A stretch of 64,000 nt of DNA, taken from contig JAYRJL010000001.1 of NCBI GenBank assembly GCA_041906305.1, positions 1,116,001 to 1,180,000 on the forward strand. Reading direction: 5' to 3'. This stretch comes from SHVZ01 sp041906305. Its GTDB lineage: Bacteria > Pseudomonadota > Alphaproteobacteria > SHVZ01. Position 1 is the first letter of the stretch; every line of letters begins with the position of its first letter. A model generated the notes under the pieces. The model was not told the DNA's origin and ran no database searches. It saw only the letters and a program-made list of their open reading frames with translations. Positions 1 through 8,414 of this stretch are shown here, piece by piece. A program made the position numbers and the translations under genes.

Positions 1-742
1 TTGCGTTGGGAACGCGTTCCCAGACGATCGGCTTTGGGTTGAGCAGCGAGTAGTAGCCGACATGCGCGGCTTCCGGCGTGATCGCGACGACCCGGCGGAA
101 ATACGGCTGGAACAGCAGCGGATAGGCATGGACATCGGCCGGGCCGCCGAAGTCCGCCCTGGCGATCTTCTCGACCTGGTCATTGAGCACGGTCGCGCCG
201 GCGACGTAGGCGGCCATGAAGGCGAAGACCTTGAGGGCGACGCGTCGTGCGGCATCCGGCCTTGCAGCGCCGTAGATCAGGGCGAAGGTGAGCGGGATCA
301 GCGAGTAGACCGGGTCGATGATCGCGACCGCATCCACCGCGAAGCGTTCCGAGGTGATCGGCCACAGGAGTTGCGTCCCGTAGCTCGTGAAGACGTCGAG
401 CAGCGGATGGGTCAGGAGGGACACGACGGAGAGCAGAAGCCACCAGCTGAGCCGTTGAGCTTCGCTGGCGTCGCCGGGAAGCGGCTTTCCGCGCCACCGC
501 TCGAACCGGTCGATCGCCCAGCCGATCACCGGTCCGGCGACCGGCGCGAAGGCGAGGGAATGGGTGAACCCCCGGTGGTGCTGCCACTCGGCGAAGCGAC
601 CCTCGACCCAGGCGGCGGCGACGTCGAGGTCGGGGAGCGAGGTGATCGCTACGGCCGCGACGATCGCGCGACGGCCGAGCCGTCGGCGAAAGCCCGTCTG
701 AGCCAGGACCGCGCCGAAGAGGACGTGGGTGAGGGAATCCAT
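1..742 (-). CDS. YdjM/DUF457-type membrane-bound metal-dependent hydrolase (partial, runs off the left edge)
   Basis: Reading leftward from an ATG at 740-742, a frame stays open to the window edge (about 247 residues, no stop). It begins MDSLTHVLFGAVLAQ, the typical opening of the LexA-binding/YdjM metal-dependent hydrolase family. Likely metal ligands of that family are visible: His6, a DLD pair near residue 38-40, HH at 55-56 and a His near 61 within HHRGFTHS. Several hydrophobic stretches follow (residues about 62-75, 105-120, 150-175, 185-200), consistent with an inner-membrane protein. The promoter side shows GATAAA shortly before ATG and no clear Shine-Dalgarno. It is divergent from the solute-binding protein gene. 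The biochemical substrate of this family is not established; the C-terminus is outside the window. Confidence 0.82.
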   Translation of the reverse strand, partial: MDSLTHVLFGAVLAQTGFRRRLGRRAIVAAVAITSLPDLDVAAAWVEGRFAEWQHHRGFTHSLAFAPVAGPVIGWAIDRFERWRGKPLPGDASEAQRLSWWLLLSVVSLLTHPLLDVFTSYGTQLLWPITSERFAVDAVAIIDPVYSLIPLTFALIYGAARPDAARRVALKVFAFMAAYVAGATVLNDQVEKIARADFGGPADVHAYPLLFQPYFRRVVAITPEAAHVGYYSLLNPKPIVWERVPNA

Positions 743-884
743 GAAGCCGCCCCGTTTATCACGAGCCCGTGGCGGCGGTCATGCACGACCGTGCGTCGGT
801 TGCCCGCTCCGAATCCGCCGCCTAGACTCGCCTCCACGTGAGGCGGCGGTCGTTCGGCCGGGCATCAACGTAAAGGCTGGCGAC

Positions 885-916
885 GAGACGCCGTCTCCGA
901 AACCAACGGGAGACGG
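885..916 (+). promoter_or_regulatory. Possible 5' leader hairpin hiding the ribosome site of the solute-binding protein gene
   Basis: CCGTCTCC (891-898) is exactly complementary to GGAGACGG (909-916), which contains the GGGAGA Shine-Dalgarno of the gene starting at 921. A second, mutually exclusive hairpin can form from GAGAC (885-889) and GTCTC (893-897). The pair looks like a simple on/off translational switch, but no known riboswitch family is recognised. The pairing is read directly from sequence; the regulatory role is inference. Confidence 0.35.
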
Positions 917-920
917 AACC

Positions 921-2516
921 ATGGGTCGAGGCTTAGGCAACAGGGCGTGGCCACTTGGCCCCGCTGCGGCGGCGCTGGTCGTGGCGGCGCTGGCGGCGCC
1001 GGCGGGAGCGCAGACGGTCCTGAAGGCGGTGCCGCACGCCGACCTGAAAGTGCTCGATACCCACATCAACTCGATCCAGATCACCAAGATCTATTCGTTG
1101 ATGGTCTACGACACGCTGTTCGCGTGGGACGAGAAGTGGAACGTCAAGCCGCAGATGGTGGGCAGCCACGAGGTCTCGGCCGACAAGCTGACCTACACCT
1201 TCAAGCTCCGTCCCGGCCTCAAATGGCATGACGGCACCAAGGTGACGACCAGGGACGTGATCCCCTCGATCCAGCGCTGGGCCAAGCGCGACACGATGGG
1301 CCAGAAGATGATGGAGTTCACCGCCGCCCTCGAGGCGGTGGACGACGACACCTTCCGCATGAAGATGAAGGAGCCCTTCGGCTTCGTCGAGTTCACGCTC
1401 GGATCGGCCGGCGGCTCGCTGCCGGTGATCTATCGCGCGGCCGACGCCGCGACCGATCCTTTCGTCGCGATCACGACGACGGTCGGGTCCGGGCCCTTCA
1501 AGTTCAACCGCGAGGCCTGGCAGCCGGGATCGAAGATCGTGTTCGACAAGAACATCGACTATCCCGCGAGGCCAGAACCCGCTGACGGCCTCGCCGGCGG
1601 CAAGCAGGTGAAGGTCGACAAGGTCGAATGGATCGTCATGCCGGATCCCGGCACGACCGCGGCAGCACTCGGCCGCGGCGAGGTCGACCTCTGGGACAAT
1701 CCGCCCGGCGACCAGATCCCGGTCATGGAGAAGAACAAGGACATCGTCGTCGCGCCGCTGACGCCCTTCGGCAACATGGGCTTCCTGCGCACCAACGCGC
1801 TGCACCCGCCCTTCAACAACGCGAAGGCCAGGCTCGCGCTGGCCTACGCCTTCGACCAGCGCGACTTCCAGCGGGCCTCGACCGGCGACGACGAGCGCTG
1901 GTGGAAGGTCTGCTACTCGTTCTTCATCTGCGGCACGCCCTACGGCACCGAGTACGGCTCGGAGGCGGTTCAGAAGGTCGACCTCGCCAAGGCCAGGCAG
2001 CTGATGCAGGAGGCCGGCTACAAGGGCGAGAAGCTGATCATGATCACCACCAACGAGATCGCCGCCATCGGCGCGCTCGCCCAGGTGGCGACGGCGCGGC
2101 TCAAGGAGATCGGCGTCAATGTCGAGATGCAGGTCAACGACTGGGGCTCGGTCGTCACGCGCATGACCAAGAAGGACGAGCCGGAGAAAGGCGGCTGGAA
2201 TATGTTCACCAGCCGCGGCACGGCCTCCACATATCATCACCCGCTGACCAACATCACGGCGGTGATGACCTGCGACGGCAAGAACTGGAACGGCTGGCCT
2301 TGCGACGAGGAGGCGGAGAAGCTTCGCAACGCCTTCATCCGCGAAGCCGACGAGGCGAAGCGGATGGAGATCCTGAAGCAGTTTCACGCCCGGTTGGTCG
2401 AGGTTCAGCCCTACGCCCTGCTCGGCAACTTCATGCCGCTCTACGCATGGCGGAAGAACGTCGACGGCGTCGTCAAAGGCGCGATCCTCGCCTACTGGAA
2501 CATCGGCAAGAGCTGA
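921..2516 (+). CDS. ABC transporter substrate-binding protein, family 5 (peptide/opine type)
   Basis: The 531-residue product has a signal peptide of about 30 residues ending AGA before QTVLK, so it should be periplasmic. The mature part has the family-5 binding-protein layout: an N-terminal lobe with a stretch like YTFKLRPGLKWHDGTKV, a long middle domain, and a C-terminal lobe ending with a polar tail. This family delivers oligopeptides, nickel, opines or similar solutes to an ABC permease. No permease or ATPase for it lies next to it, so it is an orphan in this window. The chosen ATG (921) has GGGAGA 7 bases upstream and places the signal peptide at the very N-terminus; the frame is open further upstream, but that extension has no family character. 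A strong terminator follows. Confidence 0.88.
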   Translation: MGRGLGNRAWPLGPAAAALVVAALAAPAGAQTVLKAVPHADLKVLDTHINSIQITKIYSLMVYDTLFAWDEKWNVKPQMVGSHEVSADKLTYTFKLRPGLKWHDGTKVTTRDVIPSIQRWAKRDTMGQKMMEFTAALEAVDDDTFRMKMKEPFGFVEFTLGSAGGSLPVIYRAADAATDPFVAITTTVGSGPFKFNREAWQPGSKIVFDKNIDYPARPEPADGLAGGKQVKVDKVEWIVMPDPGTTAAALGRGEVDLWDNPPGDQIPVMEKNKDIVVAPLTPFGNMGFLRTNALHPPFNNAKARLALAYAFDQRDFQRASTGDDERWWKVCYSFFICGTPYGTEYGSEAVQKVDLAKARQLMQEAGYKGEKLIMITTNEIAAIGALAQVATARLKEIGVNVEMQVNDWGSVVTRMTKKDEPEKGGWNMFTSRGTASTYHHPLTNITAVMTCDGKNWNGWPCDEEAEKLRNAFIREADEAKRMEILKQFHARLVEVQPYALLGNFMPLYAWRKNVDGVVKGAILAYWNIGKS

Positions 2517-2528
2517 TCGCCAAGAAAG

Positions 2529-2563
2529 AAGGCCCCCTCGGAGCGGTCCGAGGGGGCCTTCTT
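2529..2563 (+). terminator. Rho-independent terminator, probably bidirectional
   Basis: AAGGCCCCCTCGG (2529-2541) and CCGAGGGGGCCTT (2548-2560) form a perfect 13-bp stem with a 6-base loop. It follows the solute-binding protein stop by 12 bases. The chemoreceptor gene on the other strand ends at 2574, so the same hairpin, whose mirrored side is also followed by Ts (the AAGAAAGAA before it), can end transcription from both sides. Confidence 0.85.
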
Positions 2564-2573
2564 GCGGCCGCGC

Positions 2574-4265
2574 TTATGCGGCGCGGATGTCGGCGAGGAA
2601 CCGGCTCACCTCCGCCCGCAGGGTCTCTCCCTGCTGGGCGAGCTCGCCGGAAGCGCCCAGCACCTGGGTCGCGGCGGATCCGGTGGTGGTTGCGGCCTCG
2701 GTGACGCCGACAACGTTGGACGAGACTTCGGCCGTGCCCTTCGCCGCCTGCTGGACGTTGCGGGCGATCTCCTGCGTCGCCGCTCCCTGCTGCTCGACCG
2801 CGGACGCGATCGAGGTCGCGATCTCGCTGACGCGTTCGATCGTGGCCCCGATCTCCTTGATCGCGCCGACCGCGTCGCCGGTCGCACCCTGGATCGCCGT
2901 CACCTGGCTCGCGATCTCCTCGGTCGCCTTCGCCGTCTGGGAGGCGAGCGACTTCACCTCGCTCGCCACGACCGCGAAGCCCTTGCCGGCCTCGCCGGCG
3001 CGGGCCGCCTCGATCGTCGCGTTGAGCGCGAGCAGGTTGGTCTGCGAGGCGATATCGTTGATCAGCTGCACCACCTCGCCGATCTTCTGCGCCGCGTCGG
3101 CGAGTGCCTGGACGCGATCGTTGGTGCGCGCCGCGTCTTCGACCGCCTTGCCGGCGATGCGGGTCGACTCGCCGACCTGGCGGCCGATCTCGGAGATCGA
3201 TGCCGAGAGCTCTTCGGCCGCCGTGGCGACCGTCTGGACGTTGGTCGATGCCTGCTCGGAGGCCGCGGCGACGGCGGTCGCCTGCCGCGAGGTCTCTTCG
3301 GCGGTGGCGGTCATCGAGGTTGCGGTCGACTGCAGCTCGGTCGCGGCGGACGCCATGGTGCCGAGCGCGCCGGTTACGGTCGCGTCGAAGCCCTTGATGT
3401 AGCCGTCGATCGCGACCTGGCGCTGCTCCTTCTTCACCTGCTCGGCCTTCTGCTCGGCGGCGAGACGGTCGGCCTCGATCATGTTTTCCTTGAACACCTG
3501 GACGGCGGCGGCCATGCGGCCGATCTCGTCGGACTGGCCTGCGGCCGGGATCTCGACGCTCATGTCGTGCCGGGCGAGCTTCGACATCGCCTCGGTCATG
3601 CCGACGACCGGGGTCGCCACCATGCGCGAAAGGACGAAGCCGAAGACCGCGGCCAGCAGCGCCGACAGGGCGACCGCGGCGATCGTCATCCAGCGGGCCG
3701 ACGCGTAGATGGCGTCCGCGCGGGCATCGGCCTCGGCGGCTCCCTTGTCGTTCATTTCGACGAGCTTCTGCAGCTGCTCGGCGACCAGGATGCTGGGCTT
3801 GCTGAGGACATCGACGAAGTAGACGCGGGCGTCCGCCAGCTTGCCCTCCCGCGAGAGCGCGATGATGTGGTCGGTCTCCTTCGTGTAGATCGCCCAGGTC
3901 TTCAGGGTTTCGTCGAAGAGCTGCCGTTCCTCCGGGCTGGCGATAAGCGGCTCGTACCTGGTGCGCTGCTCGGCCAGGGCCTTGGTGAAGGCGGCGAGGC
4001 GGCCTTCGCGGTCGGTACGGATCTTCGCGTCCTCGGTGGCGACCAGAAGACCGACATTGGCGCGGTGACGCGAGACGAGCGCGCTCATCTCGCCGAGCGC
4101 GCGGACGCTGGGCAGCCAGATTTCATTGATCTCGGTCGAGGCCTGATTGACCTTGGCGGCGCGTTCGATCGAGAAGGTGCCGAGAGCGGCGACGAGGGCG
4201 ACCATGATGCCGAAGGCGATCGCGATCTTGGTCTTGATGCTCAGGTTGCGGATCTTCGATGACAC
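2574..4265 (-). CDS. Methyl-accepting chemotaxis protein with four-helix-bundle sensor domain
   Basis: A 563-residue chemoreceptor. Order: first membrane helix (about residues 8-29), periplasmic four-helix-bundle sensor (about 30-190), second membrane helix (about 195-215), HAMP domain (about 216-270), and a long coiled-coil signalling domain. The signalling tip reads DIASQTNLLALNATIEAARA, the conserved hairpin that contacts CheA and CheW. No C-terminal CheR/CheB-binding pentapeptide is seen. The GTG at 4263-4265 is chosen because GGGAG lies 9 bases upstream and the protein then begins directly before the first membrane helix; a longer open frame upstream adds about 70 residues without family features. 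No other chemotaxis genes are nearby, so it is an orphan receptor. Its ligand cannot be told. Confidence 0.93.
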   Translation of the reverse strand: MSSKIRNLSIKTKIAIAFGIMVALVAALGTFSIERAAKVNQASTEINEIWLPSVRALGEMSALVSRHRANVGLLVATEDAKIRTDREGRLAAFTKALAEQRTRYEPLIASPEERQLFDETLKTWAIYTKETDHIIALSREGKLADARVYFVDVLSKPSILVAEQLQKLVEMNDKGAAEADARADAIYASARWMTIAAVALSALLAAVFGFVLSRMVATPVVGMTEAMSKLARHDMSVEIPAAGQSDEIGRMAAAVQVFKENMIEADRLAAEQKAEQVKKEQRQVAIDGYIKGFDATVTGALGTMASAATELQSTATSMTATAEETSRQATAVAAASEQASTNVQTVATAAEELSASISEIGRQVGESTRIAGKAVEDAARTNDRVQALADAAQKIGEVVQLINDIASQTNLLALNATIEAARAGEAGKGFAVVASEVKSLASQTAKATEEIASQVTAIQGATGDAVGAIKEIGATIERVSEIATSIASAVEQQGAATQEIARNVQQAAKGTAEVSSNVVGVTEAATTTGSAATQVLGASGELAQQGETLRAEVSRFLADIRAA

Positions 4266-4395
4266 GACGGGGATCTCCCTGCGGATGGCGGTGTAACTGG
4301 GCGTGACGTTATGTAATCGGCCAGTTAAGGAAGGCTGAATGCAGAGTTGATTTGCGCGCATGGCTCCCATGCGTGTCGCATTGACGGGATTAACG

Positions 4396-4953
4396 ATGTC
4401 TTCACCAATCGAGGCGGTCTTCGCGGTGATGTCGAAAGGCGGCGACAAGCGCCTGCCCGAGGCGCCGGACGGCATCCTGCGTCATGGCCTCGTCTCCGCC
4501 GCCCACGCGCGCGATTCAGGCGCCTCGCCCGATCTGATTGTCGCGGCCCTGCTGCACGACGTCGGTCATCTTCTCGACCTGGACGATGCGGACGGCTTCG
4601 ACGACGACCGGGATGCGGAGCACGCGGCACTCGGCGCCGGCTGGCTGGCGCTGTGGCTGCCGTCGACCGTCACCCGCCCGATCGCGCTCCATGTCGATGC
4701 GAAGCGCTATCTGGCGGGCAAGGATCCTGGCTTTGTCGATAGGCTGACGCCGATGTCGCGAGCCTCGCTCGCGCTGCAAGGCGGCCCGCACTCACGGGAC
4801 GAGGCGACCGCCTTCGAACGCGAGGCGTTCTTTACCGACGCCCTGCTCGTGCGCGGATGGGACGACGCACCGGATTTGCCGGATGAGCGTATCGGATCCC
4901 TGAACGACTATCGGTCTCTGATCGAACTGCTCAGCCCGTCCCGCCGACGGTGA
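4396..4953 (+). CDS. PhnZ-like HD-domain protein (phosphonate-operon HDIG family)
   Basis: About 185 residues. The HD signature ALLHDVGH and a following HVDAKRYL, then LALQGGP and AFEREAFFTDALLVRGWDDA, match the PhnZ/TIGR03276-type HD oxygenases, which use two iron atoms to cleave hydroxylated aminoethylphosphonate. Iron ligands expected from the family (the H-HD-H pattern) are visible. No phosphonate genes surround it, so the substrate may differ. ATG 4396 (MSSPIEAVF) is preferred over an in-frame ATG at 4360, because family proteins begin near this point; GGGA lies a few bases upstream. The 3' end overlaps the 3' end of tldD by 23 bases on the other strand. Confidence 0.8.
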   Translation: MSSPIEAVFAVMSKGGDKRLPEAPDGILRHGLVSAAHARDSGASPDLIVAALLHDVGHLLDLDDADGFDDDRDAEHAALGAGWLALWLPSTVTRPIALHVDAKRYLAGKDPGFVDRLTPMSRASLALQGGPHSRDEATAFEREAFFTDALLVRGWDDAPDLPDERIGSLNDYRSLIELLSPSRRR

Positions 4954-6361
4954 TGCCGTCCATCAGCAGCGTCGGCTGGCCGACACCGACCGGCACCGAC
5001 TGGCCTTCCTTGCCGCAGGTGCCGACGCCGCCGTCCATCTTCATGTCGTTGCCGACCATACGGACCTTCGTCATCGCGTCGGGACCGTTTCCGGTCAGCA
5101 TCGCGCCCTTCACGGCGGGTCCCACCTTGCCGTCCTCGATCAGGTAAGCCTCGGATGCCGCGAACACGAACTTGCCGGAGGTGATGTCGACCTGGCCGCC
5201 GGAGAAGTCGACGGCGTAGATGCCGCGCTTAACCGACCTGATGATCTCTTCCGGCGAATGCGGGCCGGCCAGCATCAGCGTGTTGGTCATCCTGGGCATC
5301 GGCGAGGAGGCGAAGGACTCGCGCCGCCCGTTGCCGGTCGGGCGCATTCCCATCAGACGCGCGTTCTGCCGATCCTGCATGTAGCCACGAAGAATGCCGT
5401 CCTCGATGAGCAGCGTGCGACCCGACGGCGTGCCTTCGTCGTCGACGGTGATCGAGCCGCGGCGGTCCTGCAGCGTGCCGTCGTCGACGACGGTGACGCC
5501 GGGAGAGGCCACCCGCTGGCCGATCAGTCCGGAGAAGGTCGAGGTCTTCTTGCGATTGAAGTCGCCCTCGAGCCCGTGGCCGACCGCTTCGTGCAGCATG
5601 ACACCGGTCCAGCCTGGACCCAGCACCACCGGCATCTCGCCGGCCGGCGCAGCGACCGCGCCGAGATTGACCGCGGCCGCGCGGATCGCCTCGTCGACCA
5701 GGCCCTGCCAGCTCTCGGGCTTGAGATAGGTGTCGTAGGAGACGCGGCCGCCGCCGGACTCGGAGCCGGACTCCTGCCGATCGCCCTCGCCGAGGATCAG
5801 GCTGACGGTCATCCGCACCATCGGCCGGATGTCGGCAACCGAATAGCCGCCGGAGCGGAGGATACGCACGGCCTGCCAGGAGCCGGCAATGCTGGCCGAG
5901 ACCTGGCGGACGCGCGGGTCCTTCTTCCGCGCATAGGCGTCGATGTCCTGGAGCACCTTCACCTTGGTTGCGAAGTCGACCTCGGAGAGCGGATTGAAGT
6001 CGCCGTAGAGCTGGCGATTGGTGCCGGACGGCGCGTCGGCATAGGTGCCCTCGTAGCCGCGGCGCGCGGCTTTCACCGTATCGGCGGCCCGCTTGATCGC
6101 CGCCTCGCTGATCTCGGAGGAGTGCGCGTAGCCCGCCGACTCGCCGGCGACGGCGCGGAGCCCGAAGCCCTGGGTCGTATCGAAGCTGGCGTTCTTGAGC
6201 CGGCCGTCGTCGAAGGTCAGGGCCTCCGACTGGCGGTATTCGAAGAACAGCTCGCCGTCGTCCGTCCCCTTCAGCGCGTCGTTGACGACCCCGTCGATCC
6301 GCTTGCGGTCGAGGTCCTGGCGATTGAAGAACAGGTCGTCGGTCTGCTGGATGGCGGACAT
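4931..6361 (-). CDS. tldD: Metalloprotease TldD
   Basis: A 476-residue protein matching TldD over its full length. The zinc-binding motif HEAVGHGLEGD (about residues 257-267, HExxxH type) is intact, and the C-terminus ends with the typical LLMDGITVGGTG. TldD forms a heterodimer with PmbA/TldE that degrades unfolded peptides and matures some peptide products; no pmbA is present in this window. The ATG has GAGGAGA 8 bases upstream. Its last codons overlap convergently with the PhnZ-like gene. Confidence in the family is high; the physiological substrate is unknown here. Confidence 0.95.
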   Translation of the reverse strand: MSAIQQTDDLFFNRQDLDRKRIDGVVNDALKGTDDGELFFEYRQSEALTFDDGRLKNASFDTTQGFGLRAVAGESAGYAHSSEISEAAIKRAADTVKAARRGYEGTYADAPSGTNRQLYGDFNPLSEVDFATKVKVLQDIDAYARKKDPRVRQVSASIAGSWQAVRILRSGGYSVADIRPMVRMTVSLILGEGDRQESGSESGGGRVSYDTYLKPESWQGLVDEAIRAAAVNLGAVAAPAGEMPVVLGPGWTGVMLHEAVGHGLEGDFNRKKTSTFSGLIGQRVASPGVTVVDDGTLQDRRGSITVDDEGTPSGRTLLIEDGILRGYMQDRQNARLMGMRPTGNGRRESFASSPMPRMTNTLMLAGPHSPEEIIRSVKRGIYAVDFSGGQVDITSGKFVFAASEAYLIEDGKVGPAVKGAMLTGNGPDAMTKVRMVGNDMKMDGGVGTCGKEGQSVPVGVGQPTLLMDGITVGGTG

Positions 6362-6438
6362 GGGCTAGATCTCCTCGGCCCTACATATGGGGAGGCGGAT
6401 GGCGGTCGTGCCAGGGGGCTTCACGGTCAATCCGAGGG

Positions 6439-7314
6439 TCACCAGGCGAGAGTCGCGAGCGCTGCGGCCGGTTTCTCGCGATAGGAATCGCAAAGGCGGT
6501 TGAGCGCGTCCGTATTGGGAATCGCCCCGGAGGGGATGCCCATCTCGCCGGACGGCAACCCGGCGCAGACCAGCACCGCGTCGATGCCGGACTGGCGCGC
6601 CCCGGGCACGTCGGTCAGCAGGCCGTCGCCCAGCATCGCCACGCGCGAGCGGTCGACGCCCTTGATCAGGTCGAAGCAGCGCTCGTAGATCTCCTTGTGG
6701 GGCTTGCCATGGAAGTGGATGTCGCCGCCGAGCTCGGCGTAGCGGCGAGCCAGGCCTCCGGCGCAGACGGTGAGCCTTCCGTCCATCACGACCTCGATGT
6801 CCGGATTGGCGCAGATCATAGGCAGCTTTCGCCTGATGGCCGTCTGCATCAGCGCCTCGTAGTCCGCGACCTTGTCGTCGAGCGCGTTGGGCCCGGTGTT
6901 GAGGACGAGGTCGGCTTCTTCCGGGTCGGTCGTCAGAGTGAACTCGGTTCCCTCGACGAGGCCGCTGAAGCGTGCCGGCCCCGTGTCGATCGCACGGGTT
7001 CCGAGCTTCTTGTACCAGGCGTTGGGGCGGTCCCTGAGATGCCGGTGCGTTTCCTCGCCCGAGGTGACCAGGTGGTCATAGAGGTGCCGGTCGACCTTGA
7101 TCGAGTCCAGGCGCTCGCGGACGATGTCCGCCCGCCTCGGCGAGTTCGAGAGCACGACGATCTTCGCGCCGCGTTCCCTCAAGCGCTCGAGGCAATCGAC
7201 GACGCCCGGATAGGCCATCTGGCCGCCGTCGTAGAGAACGCCCCACACATCGACGATATAAGCATCATAGCGATCCGCGATATCGCGTACGCCCTTCAGG
7301 ACTGGAACGGTCAC
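6439..7314 (-). CDS. HAD-superfamily class IIA phosphatase (NagD-like, TIGR01459 type)
   Basis: A 291-residue protein starting with GTG at 7314. HAD motif I is seen as DVWGVLYDGG (about residue 21), motif II as VLSNSPRR, and motif III/IV as MLGDGLLTDVPGARQSG. The cap layout fits class IIA sugar-phosphate or nucleotide phosphatases. The start overlaps the stop of the upstream EAL-like gene by four bases (GTGA), which implies translational coupling. Family members without further context are usually annotated only as HAD hydrolases; the substrate is not known. Confidence 0.9.
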   Translation of the reverse strand: MTVPVLKGVRDIADRYDAYIVDVWGVLYDGGQMAYPGVVDCLERLRERGAKIVVLSNSPRRADIVRERLDSIKVDRHLYDHLVTSGEETHRHLRDRPNAWYKKLGTRAIDTGPARFSGLVEGTEFTLTTDPEEADLVLNTGPNALDDKVADYEALMQTAIRRKLPMICANPDIEVVMDGRLTVCAGGLARRYAELGGDIHFHGKPHKEIYERCFDLIKGVDRSRVAMLGDGLLTDVPGARQSGIDAVLVCAGLPSGEMGIPSGAIPNTDALNRLCDSYREKPAAALATLAW

Positions 7315-8375
7315 GTGGCCTCTGCGCTGAGTCTGGGTTCGCCGAAGAGGTAGCCCTGGCCGTAGTCGGGCCGGCAGTCGAGGACTTCGAGGAGCTGATC
7401 TTCGGTCTCGACCTTCTCGATGATCAGGTCGACCGCCGAGCGGTCGAGGGTGAGACGGAGCTCGCCCATGTCGACGTCGCCCGCTCTCACCGCCGACAGC
7501 AGCTGGTTCGCCTCGACCTTCAGGAATTTGAATCCGAGGGAAGCCAGGTCCTTGATGTCGATGTCGAGGTTGGTCACCTGGTCGAGCGACAGGCGATAGC
7601 CGAGGTTGGAAAGCCGCCGAAGCGCGTCGCGATGATCGAGGCCGGTGGTGAGGTCGGACTGGCTGAACTCGAAGAACAAGCCCTGGGCCAGCTCCGGGTA
7701 CTCGCCGAGGAACTCGAGGAAGTCGCGGAAGAAGCCCTCGTCGGCGAGCGAGTACCCGGAGATGTTGCAGAAGAAGCCCAGCTCCATCTTGCCCTTGCGC
7801 GCGCGGCGCGTGAGCTGGATGCAGCGGAACAGCAGCATGTTGTCGATCGCGCCCATCAGGCCGGCGCGTTTGGCGACATCGAGGTACTGGTCGGGCACGA
7901 TCCAGGTGTCGCCCGGGCCGCGGATGCGGCTGAAGCATTCGAAGTAGCGGCGCCGGCGCTGCGGCAGGCTGACGATCGGCTGCAGGAAAAGATCGACCTT
8001 CTCCTCGTTGAGCGCCTCGCGGACGATCTCGAGGATCTGGGCGTCGGGCATGACCGGCTTGCTCGGCGCGACGGGCAGCTTCTCCACGGCCGTCGGGACG
8101 GCGGGGGCGGCCGGCGCCGCCTGTCGCTCGCGCTGCGCGGAGAGCTGCACCAGCAGCTTCTGCAGCACCCGCATCTCGGCCGCGACCTTCTCGCCGGAGC
8201 CCGTCGCCTTGCGGCCGATTTCGGCCGCTTCCTCGGCGAGGCCGTCGAGCTTCGCCTCGATCAGCCGGATCCGGAACTTGGCCCTCCTCAGCGACATTGC
8301 CAGGAAGATCGCCAGGAGCAGCGCCAGCGCCGCGACGGCGGACGCGGCGACGGGAATCAGGAAGGATGGCTCTAT
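7311..8375 (-). CDS. Degenerate EAL-domain protein with N-terminal membrane anchor (possible ATA start)
   Basis: The C-terminal half (about 230 residues) is an EAL fold. Compared with active phosphodiesterases, EAL is replaced by ECF, the DDFGTG metal motif reads DQVTNLD, and KID reads KVE, so cyclic-di-GMP hydrolysis is unlikely; QGYLFGEP near the C-terminus is kept. A coiled linker precedes it. The first ATG in frame (8295-8297, MSLRRAKFR) has no Shine-Dalgarno. Upstream in the same frame lies a clear membrane helix (PVAASAVAALALLLAIFLAM), preceded by GGGAG and, eight bases later, by ATA at 8373-8375 but no standard start codon. I extend the gene to that ATA tentatively. The gene couples to the HAD gene downstream. 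Confidence 0.75.
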   Translation of the reverse strand: MEPSFLIPVAASAVAALALLLAIFLAMSLRRAKFRIRLIEAKLDGLAEEAAEIGRKATGSGEKVAAEMRVLQKLLVQLSAQRERQAAPAAPAVPTAVEKLPVAPSKPVMPDAQILEIVREALNEEKVDLFLQPIVSLPQRRRRYFECFSRIRGPGDTWIVPDQYLDVAKRAGLMGAIDNMLLFRCIQLTRRARKGKMELGFFCNISGYSLADEGFFRDFLEFLGEYPELAQGLFFEFSQSDLTTGLDHRDALRRLSNLGYRLSLDQVTNLDIDIKDLASLGFKFLKVEANQLLSAVRAGDVDMGELRLTLDRSAVDLIIEKVETEDQLLEVLDCRPDYGQGYLFGEPRLSAEAT

Positions 8376-8414
8376 GGTCGATTCTCCCGGGGAGCGGCGC
8401 GCATTGTGCCCGGC

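Noticed and set aside
62..841. Plus-strand open frame of 259 codons at the left edge
   Set aside because: It mirrors the minus-strand YdjM-type gene, which has real motifs; composition is that of an antisense shadow.
815..849. Perfect 9-bp inverted repeat CCGCCGCCT/AGGCGGCGG in the first intergenic region
   Set aside because: 17-base loop, no T tract and within a very GC-rich stretch; could be chance or a weak operator, with no further support.
2562..4262. Long open frame on the plus strand antisense to the chemoreceptor (566 codons)
   Set aside because: The translation is Arg/Gly/Leu/Asp-rich low complexity with no family features, typical of the antisense frame of a GC-rich gene; the chemoreceptor on the other strand is certain.
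4266..4345. GCCGATTA upstream of the chemoreceptor, resembling a sigma-28 (FliA) -10 element
   Set aside because: No TAAA-type -35 at the right distance; one half-match is not enough.
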